Notes: generated by a model not told the origin, from the sequence alone. 9,847 bases of DNA from Candidatus Neomicrothrix sp. UBA4742 (GCA_002403895.1 DHIQ01000244.1:31592-41438), one strand, 5' to 3'; positions 1 through 6,812 are shown, numbered from the stretch's first letter. A program made the numbers and translations.

Positions 1-197
1 GCCGTACCCCCGGCCGCCACCAGCGGGAGGGCGGCGGCGTGGAGCCATCCCCGCAACTTCGGGCGCGCCGCCTGACTCGCCACCCACAGGCGGTGCTTCT
101 CGTCGGAGGCGACGGTGGTGCCGTCGGTCGGCCAACCCGACCCAGCCTCGTCGGGCAGATGACCGGATGCCGCGGGGTCGGGGATGGGAGTGCTCAT
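1..197 (-). CDS. Hemolysin III (HlyIII/TrhA/PAQR-like) family membrane protein, N-terminal part only
   Basis: An open frame starts at the ATG at 197-195 and runs without a stop off the left edge, giving 65 codons. A GAGG about 4 nt upstream of the ATG can serve as ribosome binding site. The first 43 or so residues are polar and low in complexity. They are followed by RPKLRGWLHAAALPLVAAGG, whose pattern (a basic residue, P, x, L, R, G, x, L, H, then a hydrophobic helix) is the usual opening of hemolysin III-family proteins. These are seven-helix membrane proteins of about 220 residues; E. coli TrhA (YqfA) has been linked to membrane energetics, and true haemolysis is doubtful for most members. 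The conserved His and Ser residues of later helices lie outside the window, so the call rests on one motif. The gene is divergent from the FAH-family gene, 129 bp away. Confidence 0.62.
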   Translation of the reverse strand, partial: MSTPIPDPAASGHLPDEAGSGWPTDGTTVASDEKHRLWVASQAARPKLRGWLHAAALPLVAAGGT

Positions 198-226
198 CGG
201 GCCTCAGTCCGTCAGCGGGGACCATC

Positions 227-232
227 AGGCTA
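227..232 (-). promoter_or_regulatory. Possible -10 box for the hemolysin III-family gene
   Basis: Read on the minus strand, TAGCCT lies about 30 nt upstream of the ATG at 197. The same hexamer precedes tadA, and TAACCT precedes the tRNA gene, which suggests a shared -10 consensus. No convincing -35 is seen at the right distance. The rest of the 198-326 divergent gap holds only an 11-bp palindrome (GTAACGGTTAC, 262-272). Confidence 0.25.
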
Positions 233-326
233 CCCACCGTTCCCGCAACGCTCCGTTCCTGGTAACGGTTACGTATGGTTGCTCGGTATCCGGCCGGTGC
301 GCGGCCATGGACGAGTGGAGTTCGGG

Positions 327-1172
327 ATGAAGCTGGCAAACCTCGACGGGCGGGCGACCGTGGTAACGGACGCAGGCGGGGTCGACGTGGCCGCCGCCTC
401 CGGGGGCCGCTTCGGCCCCGACGTCCAGGCTCTCTACGACGACTGGGACACGTTCTCGGCCTTCGCTGCCGACCTCGGGATCGCCGGGGCAGTGCCCATC
501 GACGAAGCCAAGCTCGGCTCCCCCGCCCCTGCCCCTCGTCAAGTGTTCGCCATCGGGCTCAACTATCGGGCCCACGCCGAAGAGTCGGGCATGGAGCTGC
601 CCACCATCCCGGCCACCTTCACCAAGTTCCCCGCCTGTCTCACCGGCCCGTTCGCCGACGTCGAGCTGTCGGGGAGCACCGTCGATTGGGAGGTCGAGCT
701 CGTGGCCGTGATCGGCGCCCGAGCCGACCGGGTCGCCCAGGCCGACGGCTGGGCCCACATCGCCGGGCTGACGATCGGCCAGGATCTGTCGGACCGCACC
801 GTCCAGTTCGCCGCCGGAAGCCAGTTCTCGCTGGGCAAGTCCTACCGCGGCTTCGGCCCCATGGGGCCCTGGTTGGTGACCGCCGACAGCGTGGGTGACC
901 CGGACGACCTGGCCCTCGGGTGCGCCATCGACGGCGAGAAGATGCAAGCGGCGCGCACCAGCGACCTCATCTTCAGCGTCCCCCGCCTCGTGGCAGAGCT
1001 GTCGGCGGTCCTCCCTCTGCTCCCGGGTGACGTGATCTTCACGGGAACTCCCAGTGGTGTCGGCGTCATGCGTCAACCGCCACGCTTCCTCCAGCCGGGC
1101 GAGACCCTCGAGAGTTGGATCGAGGGCATCGGCACCATCCGCAACCGCCTGGTCGAGGGCCCGGGCACATGA
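327..1172 (+). CDS. Fumarylacetoacetate hydrolase (FAH) family protein
   Basis: This 281-residue protein matches the usual length of bacterial FAH-domain enzymes, which cleave or decarboxylate beta-diketo acids and related ring-fission products with Mg2+ or Mn2+. The frame is open from further upstream, but the ATG at 327 has GGAG 6 nt before it and begins the recognisable N-terminal domain (residues 1-60). The FAH fold starts at VFAIGLNYRAHAEESG (73-88). Metal-ligand candidates are E122 and E124 in the DWEVELVAVIG strand (120-130) and D153 in GQDLSDR. The substrate lid and core motifs GKSYRGFGPMGPW (170-182) and GDVIFTGTPSGVG (234-246) are present. The family covers fumarylpyruvate hydrolases, acylpyruvases, HpcE/HpaG-type isomerase-decarboxylases and oxaloacetate decarboxylases, and the sequence alone does not pick one. 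No catabolic partners lie nearby, so the substrate is unknown. It converges on the GAP-type gene. Confidence 0.9.
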   Translation: MKLANLDGRATVVTDAGGVDVAAASGGRFGPDVQALYDDWDTFSAFAADLGIAGAVPIDEAKLGSPAPAPRQVFAIGLNYRAHAEESGMELPTIPATFTKFPACLTGPFADVELSGSTVDWEVELVAVIGARADRVAQADGWAHIAGLTIGQDLSDRTVQFAAGSQFSLGKSYRGFGPMGPWLVTADSVGDPDDLALGCAIDGEKMQAARTSDLIFSVPRLVAELSAVLPLLPGDVIFTGTPSGVGVMRQPPRFLQPGETLESWIEGIGTIRNRLVEGPGT

Positions 1173-1308
1173 GCGGCGCGGGTACGGGGCCGAGTCCGAC
1201 TGGGTCGAGGTCGAATTTGCACCCGGCATCGAGCTGGAAGTCCGCTTCTACCACTGCAACGCACCGGTGACGAGTACGAAGGCCTGCGGCCGGGGCTGAC
1301 AGTTCGGG
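1173..1308 (+). other. Gap between convergent genes with possible remnant of a small protein in two frames
   Basis: No intact gene is recognised here. An ATG at 1169 overlaps the FAH stop but yields only 33 unremarkable residues. A second frame (about 1171-1299) reads VEVEFAPGIELEVRFYHCNA. The FAH frame near 1263-1319 reads TGDEYEGLRPGLTVRVRR before its stop. Together the two stretches look like one small beta-rich protein split by a frame change, loosely like the FHCT and closing strand of some cold-shock-like proteins, but this is weak. A 5-bp hairpin (CTGAC 1296-1300, GTCAG 1308-1312) spans the end of the gap and the GAP-type stop codon. It could help end transcription from both sides, though no T-run follows. 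Confidence 0.2.
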
Positions 1309-1992
1309 TCAGGCGGTGAATCCGCTGATGGCGTCGCCGATGAGCTTCACACCGATGACCAGCAACAGCACGGCCATGACGACGGCGTTGTTCTCGCCGA
1401 GCCAGACCTTCATGGAATCGAGCGGGCGCTGCGCCTTGGGCCCTATGACCACGTAGATGACCACCGGCGCAGCCACCGTGCTGATGGCGATGAGCACGAA
1501 CACGACCACCGCCCCGATCTGCTCCCGCGTCGAGAGGCCGGGAATCTGGGAGACGGCCATCATGGCGCCGGCGATGAGCAGGAGGTTCTTCGGGTTCACC
1601 GCCGACAGCAACACGCCGAGCCCGGCGGCCTTGGGAGGGCTCAGGCCCTCGATCTTGCTCAGCCACGCCGGCAACTCCGGGGTGTCGCCCTCCGTCGGGC
1701 GCTGGGCGAAGTTGCGGCGGGCGAGGGCCAGCAGCCCGAGCCCCAACACCAACTTGATGACCGACGAGGTGGTGGAGGGTGCCCCACTGTCGGACGTGAG
1801 CTCCCGCGTGTTGGCCAGGACCAACAAGATGGTGCTGGTCCCAACGATGCCGACCACCCACCCGGCCAGGAAGGATCCGCCGTTCAGGCCCGCCCGCTTG
1901 GAGAGCAGCATGAGGATGATGGCGATGATCGGCACCGGGCTGATGGCAACACCCACGGCGAAGGGCAGCAGTTGCCCGATTGCTTGACCCAT
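1309..1992 (-). CDS. GAP / SfLAP-family (LysE-like) integral membrane protein
   Basis: This 227-residue protein begins at the ATG at 1992, with GGGGAGG 6 nt upstream (1999-2005). The frame extends to 2127, but that would overlap the divergent tadA start and has no such site. Six hydrophobic segments are visible, at roughly 8-30, 38-60, 78-92, 124-146, 158-185 and 203-222. The first carries AISPVPIIAIILMLL and is followed by a loop and FLAGWVVG. The fourth has SAVNPKNLLLIAGAM. This order is typical of the actinobacterial GAP family (Pfam SfLAP), distant relatives of LysE-type exporters. Mycobacterial members (Sap, Gap) help move sulfolipid or glycopeptidolipid across the membrane; most others have unknown cargo. 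No lipid-biosynthesis gene is nearby, so the substrate cannot be inferred. It is divergent from tadA with a 61-bp gap. Confidence 0.82.
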   Translation of the reverse strand: MGQAIGQLLPFAVGVAISPVPIIAIILMLLSKRAGLNGGSFLAGWVVGIVGTSTILLVLANTRELTSDSGAPSTTSSVIKLVLGLGLLALARRNFAQRPTEGDTPELPAWLSKIEGLSPPKAAGLGVLLSAVNPKNLLLIAGAMMAVSQIPGLSTREQIGAVVVFVLIAISTVAAPVVIYVVIGPKAQRPLDSMKVWLGENNAVVMAVLLLVIGVKLIGDAISGFTA

Positions 1993-2039
1993 CCTCAGCC
2001 TCCCCGGTGCGAACGGCCGTGACGCTAGACGCGCCCCGG

Positions 2040-2045
2040 TAGCCT
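2040..2045 (+). promoter_or_regulatory. Possible -10 box of a leaderless tadA transcript
   Basis: TAGCCT ends 8 nt before the tadA ATG, and no Shine-Dalgarno-like sequence lies between them. This spacing would put the transcription start at or next to the ATG, as in the leaderless mRNAs common in actinobacteria. A GTGACG at 2019-2024 is a poor -35 with a short 15-nt spacer. The call rests on the hexamer and its position alone. Confidence 0.33.
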
Positions 2046-2053
2046 CAGCGCCC

Positions 2054-2500
2054 ATGAACGATCTGGAGGCCATGGGCATCGCGCTGGACGAGGCCCGCGC
2101 CGCCTTGGCCCACGGCGATGTTCCCATCGGCGCCGTCGTGATGGTGGATGGCGAGATCGTCGCCCGCCGTCACAACGAACGGGAGCTCACCAACGACCCC
2201 ACCGCCCACGCCGAGGTGTTGGCGTTGCGCGATGCGGCCGCCGCGGTCGGGTCGTGGCGGCTCGACGACGCCACATTGGTGGTGACGTTGGAGCCGTGCC
2301 CCATGTGCGCCGGGGCGGCCGTCAACGCCCGAGTGAGCCGCCTCGTGTTCGGCGCCCGGGACCTCAAGGCGGGCGCCGTGGTCTCGCTCTACGGCATCGG
2401 AGCCGATCCCCGCCTCAACCACGAGTTCGCCGTGCACCCCGATCTCCGCGCCGACGAATGCGGGGAGCTGCTGACCACCTTCTTCGCCAACCGCCGCTGA
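2054..2500 (+). CDS. tadA: tRNA-specific adenosine deaminase (TadA)
   Basis: This 148-residue zinc deaminase converts A34 of tRNA-Arg(ACG) to inosine so that one tRNA can read CGU, CGC and CGA. The fold starts with a helix, followed by GDVPIGAVVMVDGEIVA (21-37). The active site is complete: HAE at 52-54 gives zinc ligand H52 and proton shuttle E54, and PCPMC at 81-85 gives zinc ligands C82 and C85. N41 fits the conserved substrate-binding Asn. The C-terminal part has the GARDLKAGAV stretch (100-109) and NHEF near 121, as in true TadA rather than cytidine or guanine deaminases. Length fits the family (about 150-170). The start at 2054 follows directly on a -10-like box and lacks a ribosome binding site. 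tRNA-Ser(CGA) follows 120 bp downstream on the same strand. Confidence 0.93.
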   Translation: MNDLEAMGIALDEARAALAHGDVPIGAVVMVDGEIVARRHNERELTNDPTAHAEVLALRDAAAAVGSWRLDDATLVVTLEPCPMCAGAAVNARVSRLVFGARDLKAGAVVSLYGIGADPRLNHEFAVHPDLRADECGELLTTFFANRR

Positions 2501-2607
2501 ATCTACGGTTTCGGCGCCCCCTTCTTGCGTCCAGCGCGACAGAATGGGGGTCAGGACGGGGAGCGTGGGGCCAGCAAGCAGCTTCGCGCCGTTGGGCGGG
2601 GCGCGAC

Positions 2608-2613
2608 TAACCT
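2608..2613 (+). promoter_or_regulatory. Possible -10 box of the tRNA-Ser gene
   Basis: TAACCT ends 7 nt before the first base of the mature tRNA, the right distance for transcription starting at or near +1 of the tRNA. No good -35 is visible at 16-18 nt; TTCGCG at 2583-2588 is the closest, with a 19-nt spacer. The remainder of 2501-2607 shows no gene. Confidence 0.35.
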
Positions 2614-2620
2614 CGTCCCC

Positions 2621-2710
2621 GGAAGGTTGCCAGAGCGGACGAATGGGACGGCCTCGAAAGTCGTTGAGGGTTACGGCTCTCCAAGGGTTCGAATCCCTTA
2701 CCTTCCGCCA
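2621..2710 (+). tRNA. tRNA-Ser (anticodon CGA)
   Basis: The 90-base gene folds as a class II tRNA with CCA encoded. The acceptor stem pairs GGAAGGT (2621-2627) with ACCTTCC (2700-2706), leaving discriminator G2707, as expected for serine, and CCA at 2708-2710. The D stem is CCA/TGG (2630-2632 with 2644-2646), with GG at 2637-2638 in the loop. The anticodon stem ACGGC/GTCGT (2648-2652 with 2660-2664, one G-T pair) holds the 7-nt loop CTCGAAA with anticodon CGA at 2655-2657, reading UCG codons. A long variable arm at about 2665-2681 is the serine-class hallmark. The T stem AAGGG/CCCTT flanks TTCGAAT (2683-2699). Confidence 0.96.
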
Positions 2711-2712
2711 TC

Positions 2713-2739
2713 GAAGGGTCGGCAACACGCCGACCCTTC
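2713..2739 (+). terminator. Perfect 11-bp hairpin just after tRNA-Ser
   Basis: GAAGGGTCGGC (2713-2723) pairs perfectly with GCCGACCCTTC (2729-2739) across a 5-nt AACAC loop, starting 2 nt after the tRNA CCA. No T-run follows, so it is either a terminator of the stem-only kind proposed for GC-rich actinobacteria or a 3'-end processing stop. Its position right behind a tRNA and ahead of the ABC exporter gene supports a transcription-ending role. Confidence 0.65.
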
Positions 2740-2823
2740 ACCGCGCTCGTCCCGCTGCGCTCCTCGGATCAGCCTCCCAAGTGCTCCCAGGCATAGGCCA
2801 GAAACGAGGGACGACCTACGGGA

Positions 2824-4770
2824 ATGGCTGACGTCTCACCCGAGGATTGGGGGACTCCCCCATCTAGCCTTGGTGGCCTCATGCGCATGCCACCTCACAT
2901 GGCCATCGGGGCCGACCCACACGCCATCAAGGGTGCCGTCGTCTCCAAGGGCATCGTCCGTCGGGTCCTGACGTTCGCCCGCCCCTACCGGCTGCTGCTC
3001 GCCGGCTTCCTGGTCACCATCGTGCTCGAGGCCCTCATCGCCCTCGTCCCGGTCCTGTTGTTCAAGCAGATCGTCGACATCATCCCGAGTGGGGACCGCC
3101 ATAAGGTGACGCTGCTGGCCGGGCTGATCATGGTGGCCGCCGTGGCCACCGCCGCCCTGTCCTTTTTCGAGCGGTGGTGGTCCTCCAAGATCGGTGAGGG
3201 GATCATCTACGACCTGCGGGTCAAGCTGTTCGATCACGTCCAGCGCATGCCGCTGGCCTTCTTCACCCGCACCCAGACCGGCGCCCTGATCAGCCGGATG
3301 AACAACGACGTGATCGGCGCCCAACGAGCGGTGACCGGCACCCTGGGCTCGGTGGTGTCGAACGTGGTCGTGTTGGTGACCACCCTCACCGCCATGTTCA
3401 TCCTGCAGTGGCAGATCACCCTGGTGGCGCTGGTGCTGTTGCCCGTGTTCATCATCCCGGCCAAGCGGGTCGGCCGGAAGATGCAGGAGATCACCCGCGA
3501 GGGCTTCGACCTCAACTCCTCGATGAACACCCAGATGACCGAGCGGCTCAACGTCTCGGGCGCGCAGCTGGTCAAGCTGTTCGGCAGCTACGATGGCGAG
3601 TCCGAGGCCTTCGGCGACCGGGCCGGCAAGGTCCGCGACATCGGCGTGCGGGGCGCTCTGTACGGCCGCACCTTCTTCATCGCCCTCGGCCTGGTCGGCG
3701 CCATCGGCACTGCCGCGGTCTACGGCATCGGCGGCAACCTCGTGATCTCCGGCGCCATCGAGCTGGGCACCCTGGTGGCCATGGCCGCCTTCGTGACCCA
3801 GATCTACAACCCACTCACGTCCCTGACCAACGCCCGCGTCGACATCATGACGGCTTTCATCTCGTTCGACCGGGTCTTCGAGATCCTCGACCTGGCCAAC
3901 GTCATCCAGGACCGCCCCGGGGCAGTGGATCTCGTCGACCCCGCCGGTCGCATCGAGATCGACGACGTCTGGTTCCAGTACCCGGCCGCCAGCGGGATCT
4001 CCCTCGCCTCCCTGGAGGCCGACGGTGGCCGTCCGCTGTCGAACGAGGTCGGCGATGCGGTGCTGCGGGGTATCTCGGCCGTCATCGAACCCGGTCAGCT
4101 GGTGGCCCTGGTCGGCCCGTCGGGCGCGGGCAAGACCACCCTCAGCTCCCTCATCCCCCGCCTCTACGAGGTCACCACCGGGTCCATCCGGGTGGACGGG
4201 ACCGACGTGCGCGACCTCACCCAGCAGTCCCTGCACGACGCCATCGGTGTGGTCAGCCAAGACCCGCACCTGTTCCACGAGTCGGTGATGGCCAACCTGC
4301 GCTACGCCCGACCCGACGCCACCGACGCCGAGGTCGAGCAGGCCTGCCGGGCGGCCCAGATCCACCAGGTGATCGCGGCACTGGGCGACGGGTACGACAC
4401 CATGGTGGGCGAGCGGGGCTACCGGCTGTCGGGAGGCGAGAAGCAGCGGCTGGCCATCGCCCGCATGCTGTTGAAGGACCCGGCCGTGGTCATCCTCGAC
4501 GAGGCCACCAGCCACCTCGACTCCGAGAATGAGCACCTGGTACAGCGGGCCCTAGCCGCCGCGCTGGTGGGACGCACATCCATCGTGATCGCCCACCGTC
4601 TCTCCACCATCACCGCCGCCGACCAGATCCTGGTGCTGGATCACGGCGCCATCGTGGAACGGGGCACGCACCAAACCCTGGTCGAAGCCGATGGGCTCTA
4701 TGCCGATCTCTACCGGACCCTCGTGCGCGGCGAGGACATCCCCGCCTCCCCGGCGCCCGTCATCCCCTGA
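2824..4770 (+). CDS. ABC exporter half-transporter (membrane domain fused to ATPase), multidrug/lipid type
   Basis: This 648-residue protein is a typical type IV (MsbA/Sav1866-like) half-exporter that should work as a dimer in the inner membrane. Six membrane helices are visible, at roughly 57-80, 96-115, 175-197, 200-215, 282-305 and 312-335, with coupling-helix-like stretches between. The ATPase domain begins with D380 DVWFQY, Y386 serving as A-loop aromatic. Walker A is GPSGAGKT (431-438), the Q-loop is Q479, the signature is LSGGE (535-539), and Walker B is VVILD (555-559) with catalytic E560. The D-loop is SHLD (563-566) and the switch is H591. All motifs are intact, so it should be active. 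About 20 extra residues sit between the A-loop and Walker A (near 387-410), which I recall in related actinobacterial exporters. ATG at 2824 is the first start; ATG at 2881 is an alternative, and neither has a strong ribosome site. The substrate is unknown. No paired half-transporter lies nearby. Confidence 0.9.
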   Translation: MADVSPEDWGTPPSSLGGLMRMPPHMAIGADPHAIKGAVVSKGIVRRVLTFARPYRLLLAGFLVTIVLEALIALVPVLLFKQIVDIIPSGDRHKVTLLAGLIMVAAVATAALSFFERWWSSKIGEGIIYDLRVKLFDHVQRMPLAFFTRTQTGALISRMNNDVIGAQRAVTGTLGSVVSNVVVLVTTLTAMFILQWQITLVALVLLPVFIIPAKRVGRKMQEITREGFDLNSSMNTQMTERLNVSGAQLVKLFGSYDGESEAFGDRAGKVRDIGVRGALYGRTFFIALGLVGAIGTAAVYGIGGNLVISGAIELGTLVAMAAFVTQIYNPLTSLTNARVDIMTAFISFDRVFEILDLANVIQDRPGAVDLVDPAGRIEIDDVWFQYPAASGISLASLEADGGRPLSNEVGDAVLRGISAVIEPGQLVALVGPSGAGKTTLSSLIPRLYEVTTGSIRVDGTDVRDLTQQSLHDAIGVVSQDPHLFHESVMANLRYARPDATDAEVEQACRAAQIHQVIAALGDGYDTMVGERGYRLSGGEKQRLAIARMLLKDPAVVILDEATSHLDSENEHLVQRALAAALVGRTSIVIAHRLSTITAADQILVLDHGAIVERGTHQTLVEADGLYADLYRTLVRGEDIPASPAPVIP

Positions 4771-4803
4771 TCGACGCGCCCCCGCCGCCCCTCGCCGCGA
4801 TCT

Positions 4804-4902
4804 TCACGCCATGATCCCGCCGTCCACGGTGACGCACGACCCGGTCACATAGGCGGACGCGTCGGACGCCAGGAACAACGCGGTGCCCACGTCGTCATGA
4901 GT
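4804..4902 (-). pseudogene. C-terminal remnant of a short-chain dehydrogenase/reductase (SDR)
   Basis: Read on the minus strand, the stretch encodes DDVGTALFLASDASAYVTG followed by a VDGG-containing end and a TGA at 4806-4804. This is the nearly invariant C-terminus of classical SDR enzymes: the FLASD helix, the YVTG loop and the VDGG strand. Only about 30 codons survive. The Rossmann fold, the YxxxK active site and any start codon are absent. The frame continues upstream through unrelated sequence and then out of frame across the end of the alpha-galactosidase gene. The piece is therefore a stub left by a deletion or rearrangement rather than a gene. Codon use is still G/C-biased and free of internal stops, suggesting the loss is fairly recent. 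Confidence 0.75.
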
Positions 4903-4915
4903 CGGGACTGTAGGG

Positions 4916-4963
4916 GGTGGATCCGACCACCGACCCCGGGTCACTCCCGGTGTCAGGCACCGT
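4916..4963 (-). terminator. Cluster of short hairpins at the end of the alpha-galactosidase gene
   Basis: Three small inverted repeats follow one another: GGTGG/CCACC (4916-4920 with 4927-4931), CCGGG/CCCGG (4936-4940 with 4946-4950) and CGGTG/CACCG (4949-4953 with 4959-4963). The last and second overlap by two bases. The third overlaps the galactosidase stop codon and contains the near-palindrome GGTGTCAGGCACC. The stems are only 5 bp and no T-run follows, so a role in ending the minus-strand transcript is plausible but unproved. Confidence 0.28.
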
Positions 4964-6812
4964 CGAGCACCGAGGTCCCCGAGCTCGGATCGGCCACCAG
5001 TCGGTGGCCGGCGGCGGACAGCTCACGGGGCACGGCGTGGGCCATGAGGTCGTCACAGCGAGCCGGGTGGTTGGTGACGGCCTCGGCATCGCTGCGTCGG
5101 CCGATCTCCACCACCTCGTCCAGCAGGGCTCGGGCGTCGCCATCGAGCAGCGCCAGGTCGTCGGAGACCAAGGCCATCCCCCCCGACACGGCCACGCCGT
5201 GGGCCCAGGTGCGCATGGCATCGGGCGTGAGGTGGGTCTCGGCCTGACGCAGCATCAGACAGTCGGGATCGTTCAGCCACAATCGGCGGTGCATGAAGCT
5301 GCGACTCAAAGTGTTCTGCCAGGAGTGCTTGGTGGCGGGTTGCACATCCGAGTAGTCGGCGAGGTCGAAGTCCCATTCCTCGAGCTCCCATGACGGGGCG
5401 ACGTCGGCGCCGATGCGGTTGCCGTCGACCACGCCCACCACGTTGGCCAGTGGGACGCCGCAGCCGAGGATGAACGTGTCAGCCCCCGCCCCGCGCCGCA
5501 CGGCGTCGTAGCCGGACCGGACCCGCTCGGCCGGCGTGCGCGACGAATCCGCCCATACCCCGTCGAAGCTGGGGGCGAAGGTGAAGTCCAGCTTGAGGTA
5601 GCTGAACCCGGCTTCCACCAGCGCCTTGGCCGTCGACTCGAGATGGGCGACCACCTCGGGATTGGTAGTGTCCAGGTTCCACATGAACCCGTCCTGGCCC
5701 CCGCCCCACGACGGGTTGTACCAGCCGATGAGCGGGTCTCCATTGGGGAAGCGGGCGAGCCAGTCCGGGTGCTCGGTGGCCACTCGCGAGTCGGGGGCGA
5801 CGATGAACGGCGCGATCCACAGACCGGGTTGGCGTCCCTCGGCGGCGACGGCACCGGCAATGACGTCGAGCGAGGAGGGGAACTTGTCGTTGGTCGTCAG
5901 CCAGTCACCGATGGCGGATTGGAACCCGTCGTCGAGCTGGAAGACGTCGAAGGGCCAGTCGCCGGCCAGGGCCAGGTTCGAACGCAGGTGCTCCTCGGTG
6001 ACGTCGTGGAAGTAGTGGTACCAAGAACACCAGCCCACCTGGTAGGGCGCCTGGACCCGAGCGCCCGCCACCCGACCGACCTGGGCCGCCCAGAGCTCCA
6101 ACAACATCGACGCGGAGGCGCCGTCGGTGGCACCGTCGGCGATCAGCACCGGGTGAAGCTCACGGCTCTCTCCCGGGGCCAGCACGGCGCCCCCCAGGTA
6201 GGCCTCGACCCACAACTCGGGGCCCGAGCTGCCGGGCCGCAGGCGAAGGGTGCCGTCGTGGCGGTCGCCGTTGTCGAAACCCACCAGCAGCGGGGCTCCG
6301 CCGCCGGCCTGCAGCACCGTCACCCACTCGGAGCGCAGCTCGCCGGCACGGGCCTCGGCCGGATCGGCGTGGTGCACGGCCCGCAGCAGCTCCGGCGCCC
6401 CTGGCGTGCGCGACGGGTCGCGGTCGATGCCGAAGGCGGCCACGCCGGTCGGGCTCCACGACTGGTAGCCGTTGCGGAACATCCGCAGGGGGGTCAGGGC
6501 GTCCACCAGCTCGAAGACCAGCGCGACGGACCGAATCCGGGCCGGCGCGTCCCCCCGATTGGTCAGCGACCAGCCGATGGTGGCGTGGCCCGGACCGTCG
6601 CCGGTCCGCACCTCAAGGGGACCGACCACCGCCGGGTCGGTGGTGAACGGAGTCGAGCCCACGACGTCGCCGTCGAACTCGATGCGGGCCGGTTCCAGGT
6701 GCACGGCGGCATCGTAGGCGTCGGCTCCCCCGTCGAAAAAAGAACCGGGTCTGTCGACCTCGAGCCCGGCGTCAGCCCCGCCGCGTCTCCAGAAGTTCGA
6801 TGGCCTCGGCAT
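4953..6812 (-). CDS. Alpha-galactosidase, glycoside hydrolase family 36 type, cytosolic
   Basis: This protein of up to 619 residues should hydrolyse terminal alpha-galactosides such as melibiose- or raffinose-type sugars with retention. Residues about 40-245 form the N-terminal beta-sandwich, with NGYQSWSPTG (114-123) typical of the clan. The barrel starts near 258 with GWCSWYHYFHD (260-270). FQLDDGFQ (291-298) carries the substrate-binding acidic pair. The nucleophile is D409 in YLKLDF (405-410), and the acid/base is D470 in NRIGADVAPSW (465-475). A C-terminal beta-domain follows. There is no signal peptide. The ATG at 6812 lies inside the last codons of the GGDEF-EAL gene (41-nt overlap) and has no ribosome site. 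A GTG at 6704 would give 583 residues, start nearer the domain, and avoid a T-run terminator-like signal at 6736. No sugar transporter or regulator is in view. Confidence 0.87.
   Translation of the reverse strand: MPRPSNFWRRGGADAGLEVDRPGSFFDGGADAYDAAVHLEPARIEFDGDVVGSTPFTTDPAVVGPLEVRTGDGPGHATIGWSLTNRGDAPARIRSVALVFELVDALTPLRMFRNGYQSWSPTGVAAFGIDRDPSRTPGAPELLRAVHHADPAEARAGELRSEWVTVLQAGGGAPLLVGFDNGDRHDGTLRLRPGSSGPELWVEAYLGGAVLAPGESRELHPVLIADGATDGASASMLLELWAAQVGRVAGARVQAPYQVGWCSWYHYFHDVTEEHLRSNLALAGDWPFDVFQLDDGFQSAIGDWLTTNDKFPSSLDVIAGAVAAEGRQPGLWIAPFIVAPDSRVATEHPDWLARFPNGDPLIGWYNPSWGGGQDGFMWNLDTTNPEVVAHLESTAKALVEAGFSYLKLDFTFAPSFDGVWADSSRTPAERVRSGYDAVRRGAGADTFILGCGVPLANVVGVVDGNRIGADVAPSWELEEWDFDLADYSDVQPATKHSWQNTLSRSFMHRRLWLNDPDCLMLRQAETHLTPDAMRTWAHGVAVSGGMALVSDDLALLDGDARALLDEVVEIGRRSDAEAVTNHPARCDDLMAHAVPRELSAAGHRLVADPSSGTSVLDGA
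6736..6769 (-). terminator. Weak stem plus T-run after the GGDEF-EAL gene
   Basis: Three bases past the GGDEF-EAL stop, the minus strand reads CCGGG, a 15-nt loop, CCCGG, then TTCTTTTTT (complement of 6736-6744). A run of six Ts is rare in this GC-rich window. It looks like an intrinsic terminator with a short stem. The alternative stem GGTC/GACC lies inside the loop. If real, it would lie within the galactosidase reading frame when started at 6812. The T-run also encodes Ser-Phe-Phe in that frame, so chance cannot be excluded. Confidence 0.33.

Noticed and set aside
225..1229. Long minus-strand frame opposite the FAH-family gene
   Set aside because: It is a compositional shadow with no recognisable motif; the plus-strand frame holds all FAH landmarks.
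2690..2712. tRNA-Ser 3' end as an integration (att) site
   Set aside because: No repeat of the tRNA 3' end and no integrase or phage-like gene is visible downstream in the window.
2836..4536. A 566-codon open frame on the minus strand opposite the ABC exporter gene
   Set aside because: Its sequence is rich in His, Asp, Gly and Gln with no domain pattern, as expected for the antisense of a G/C-biased gene, while the plus strand has all ABC motifs.
4769..4802. GATCG...CGATC as terminator of the exporter gene
   Set aside because: The 5-bp arms are separated by 24 nt of C-rich sequence without further pairing or a T-run.
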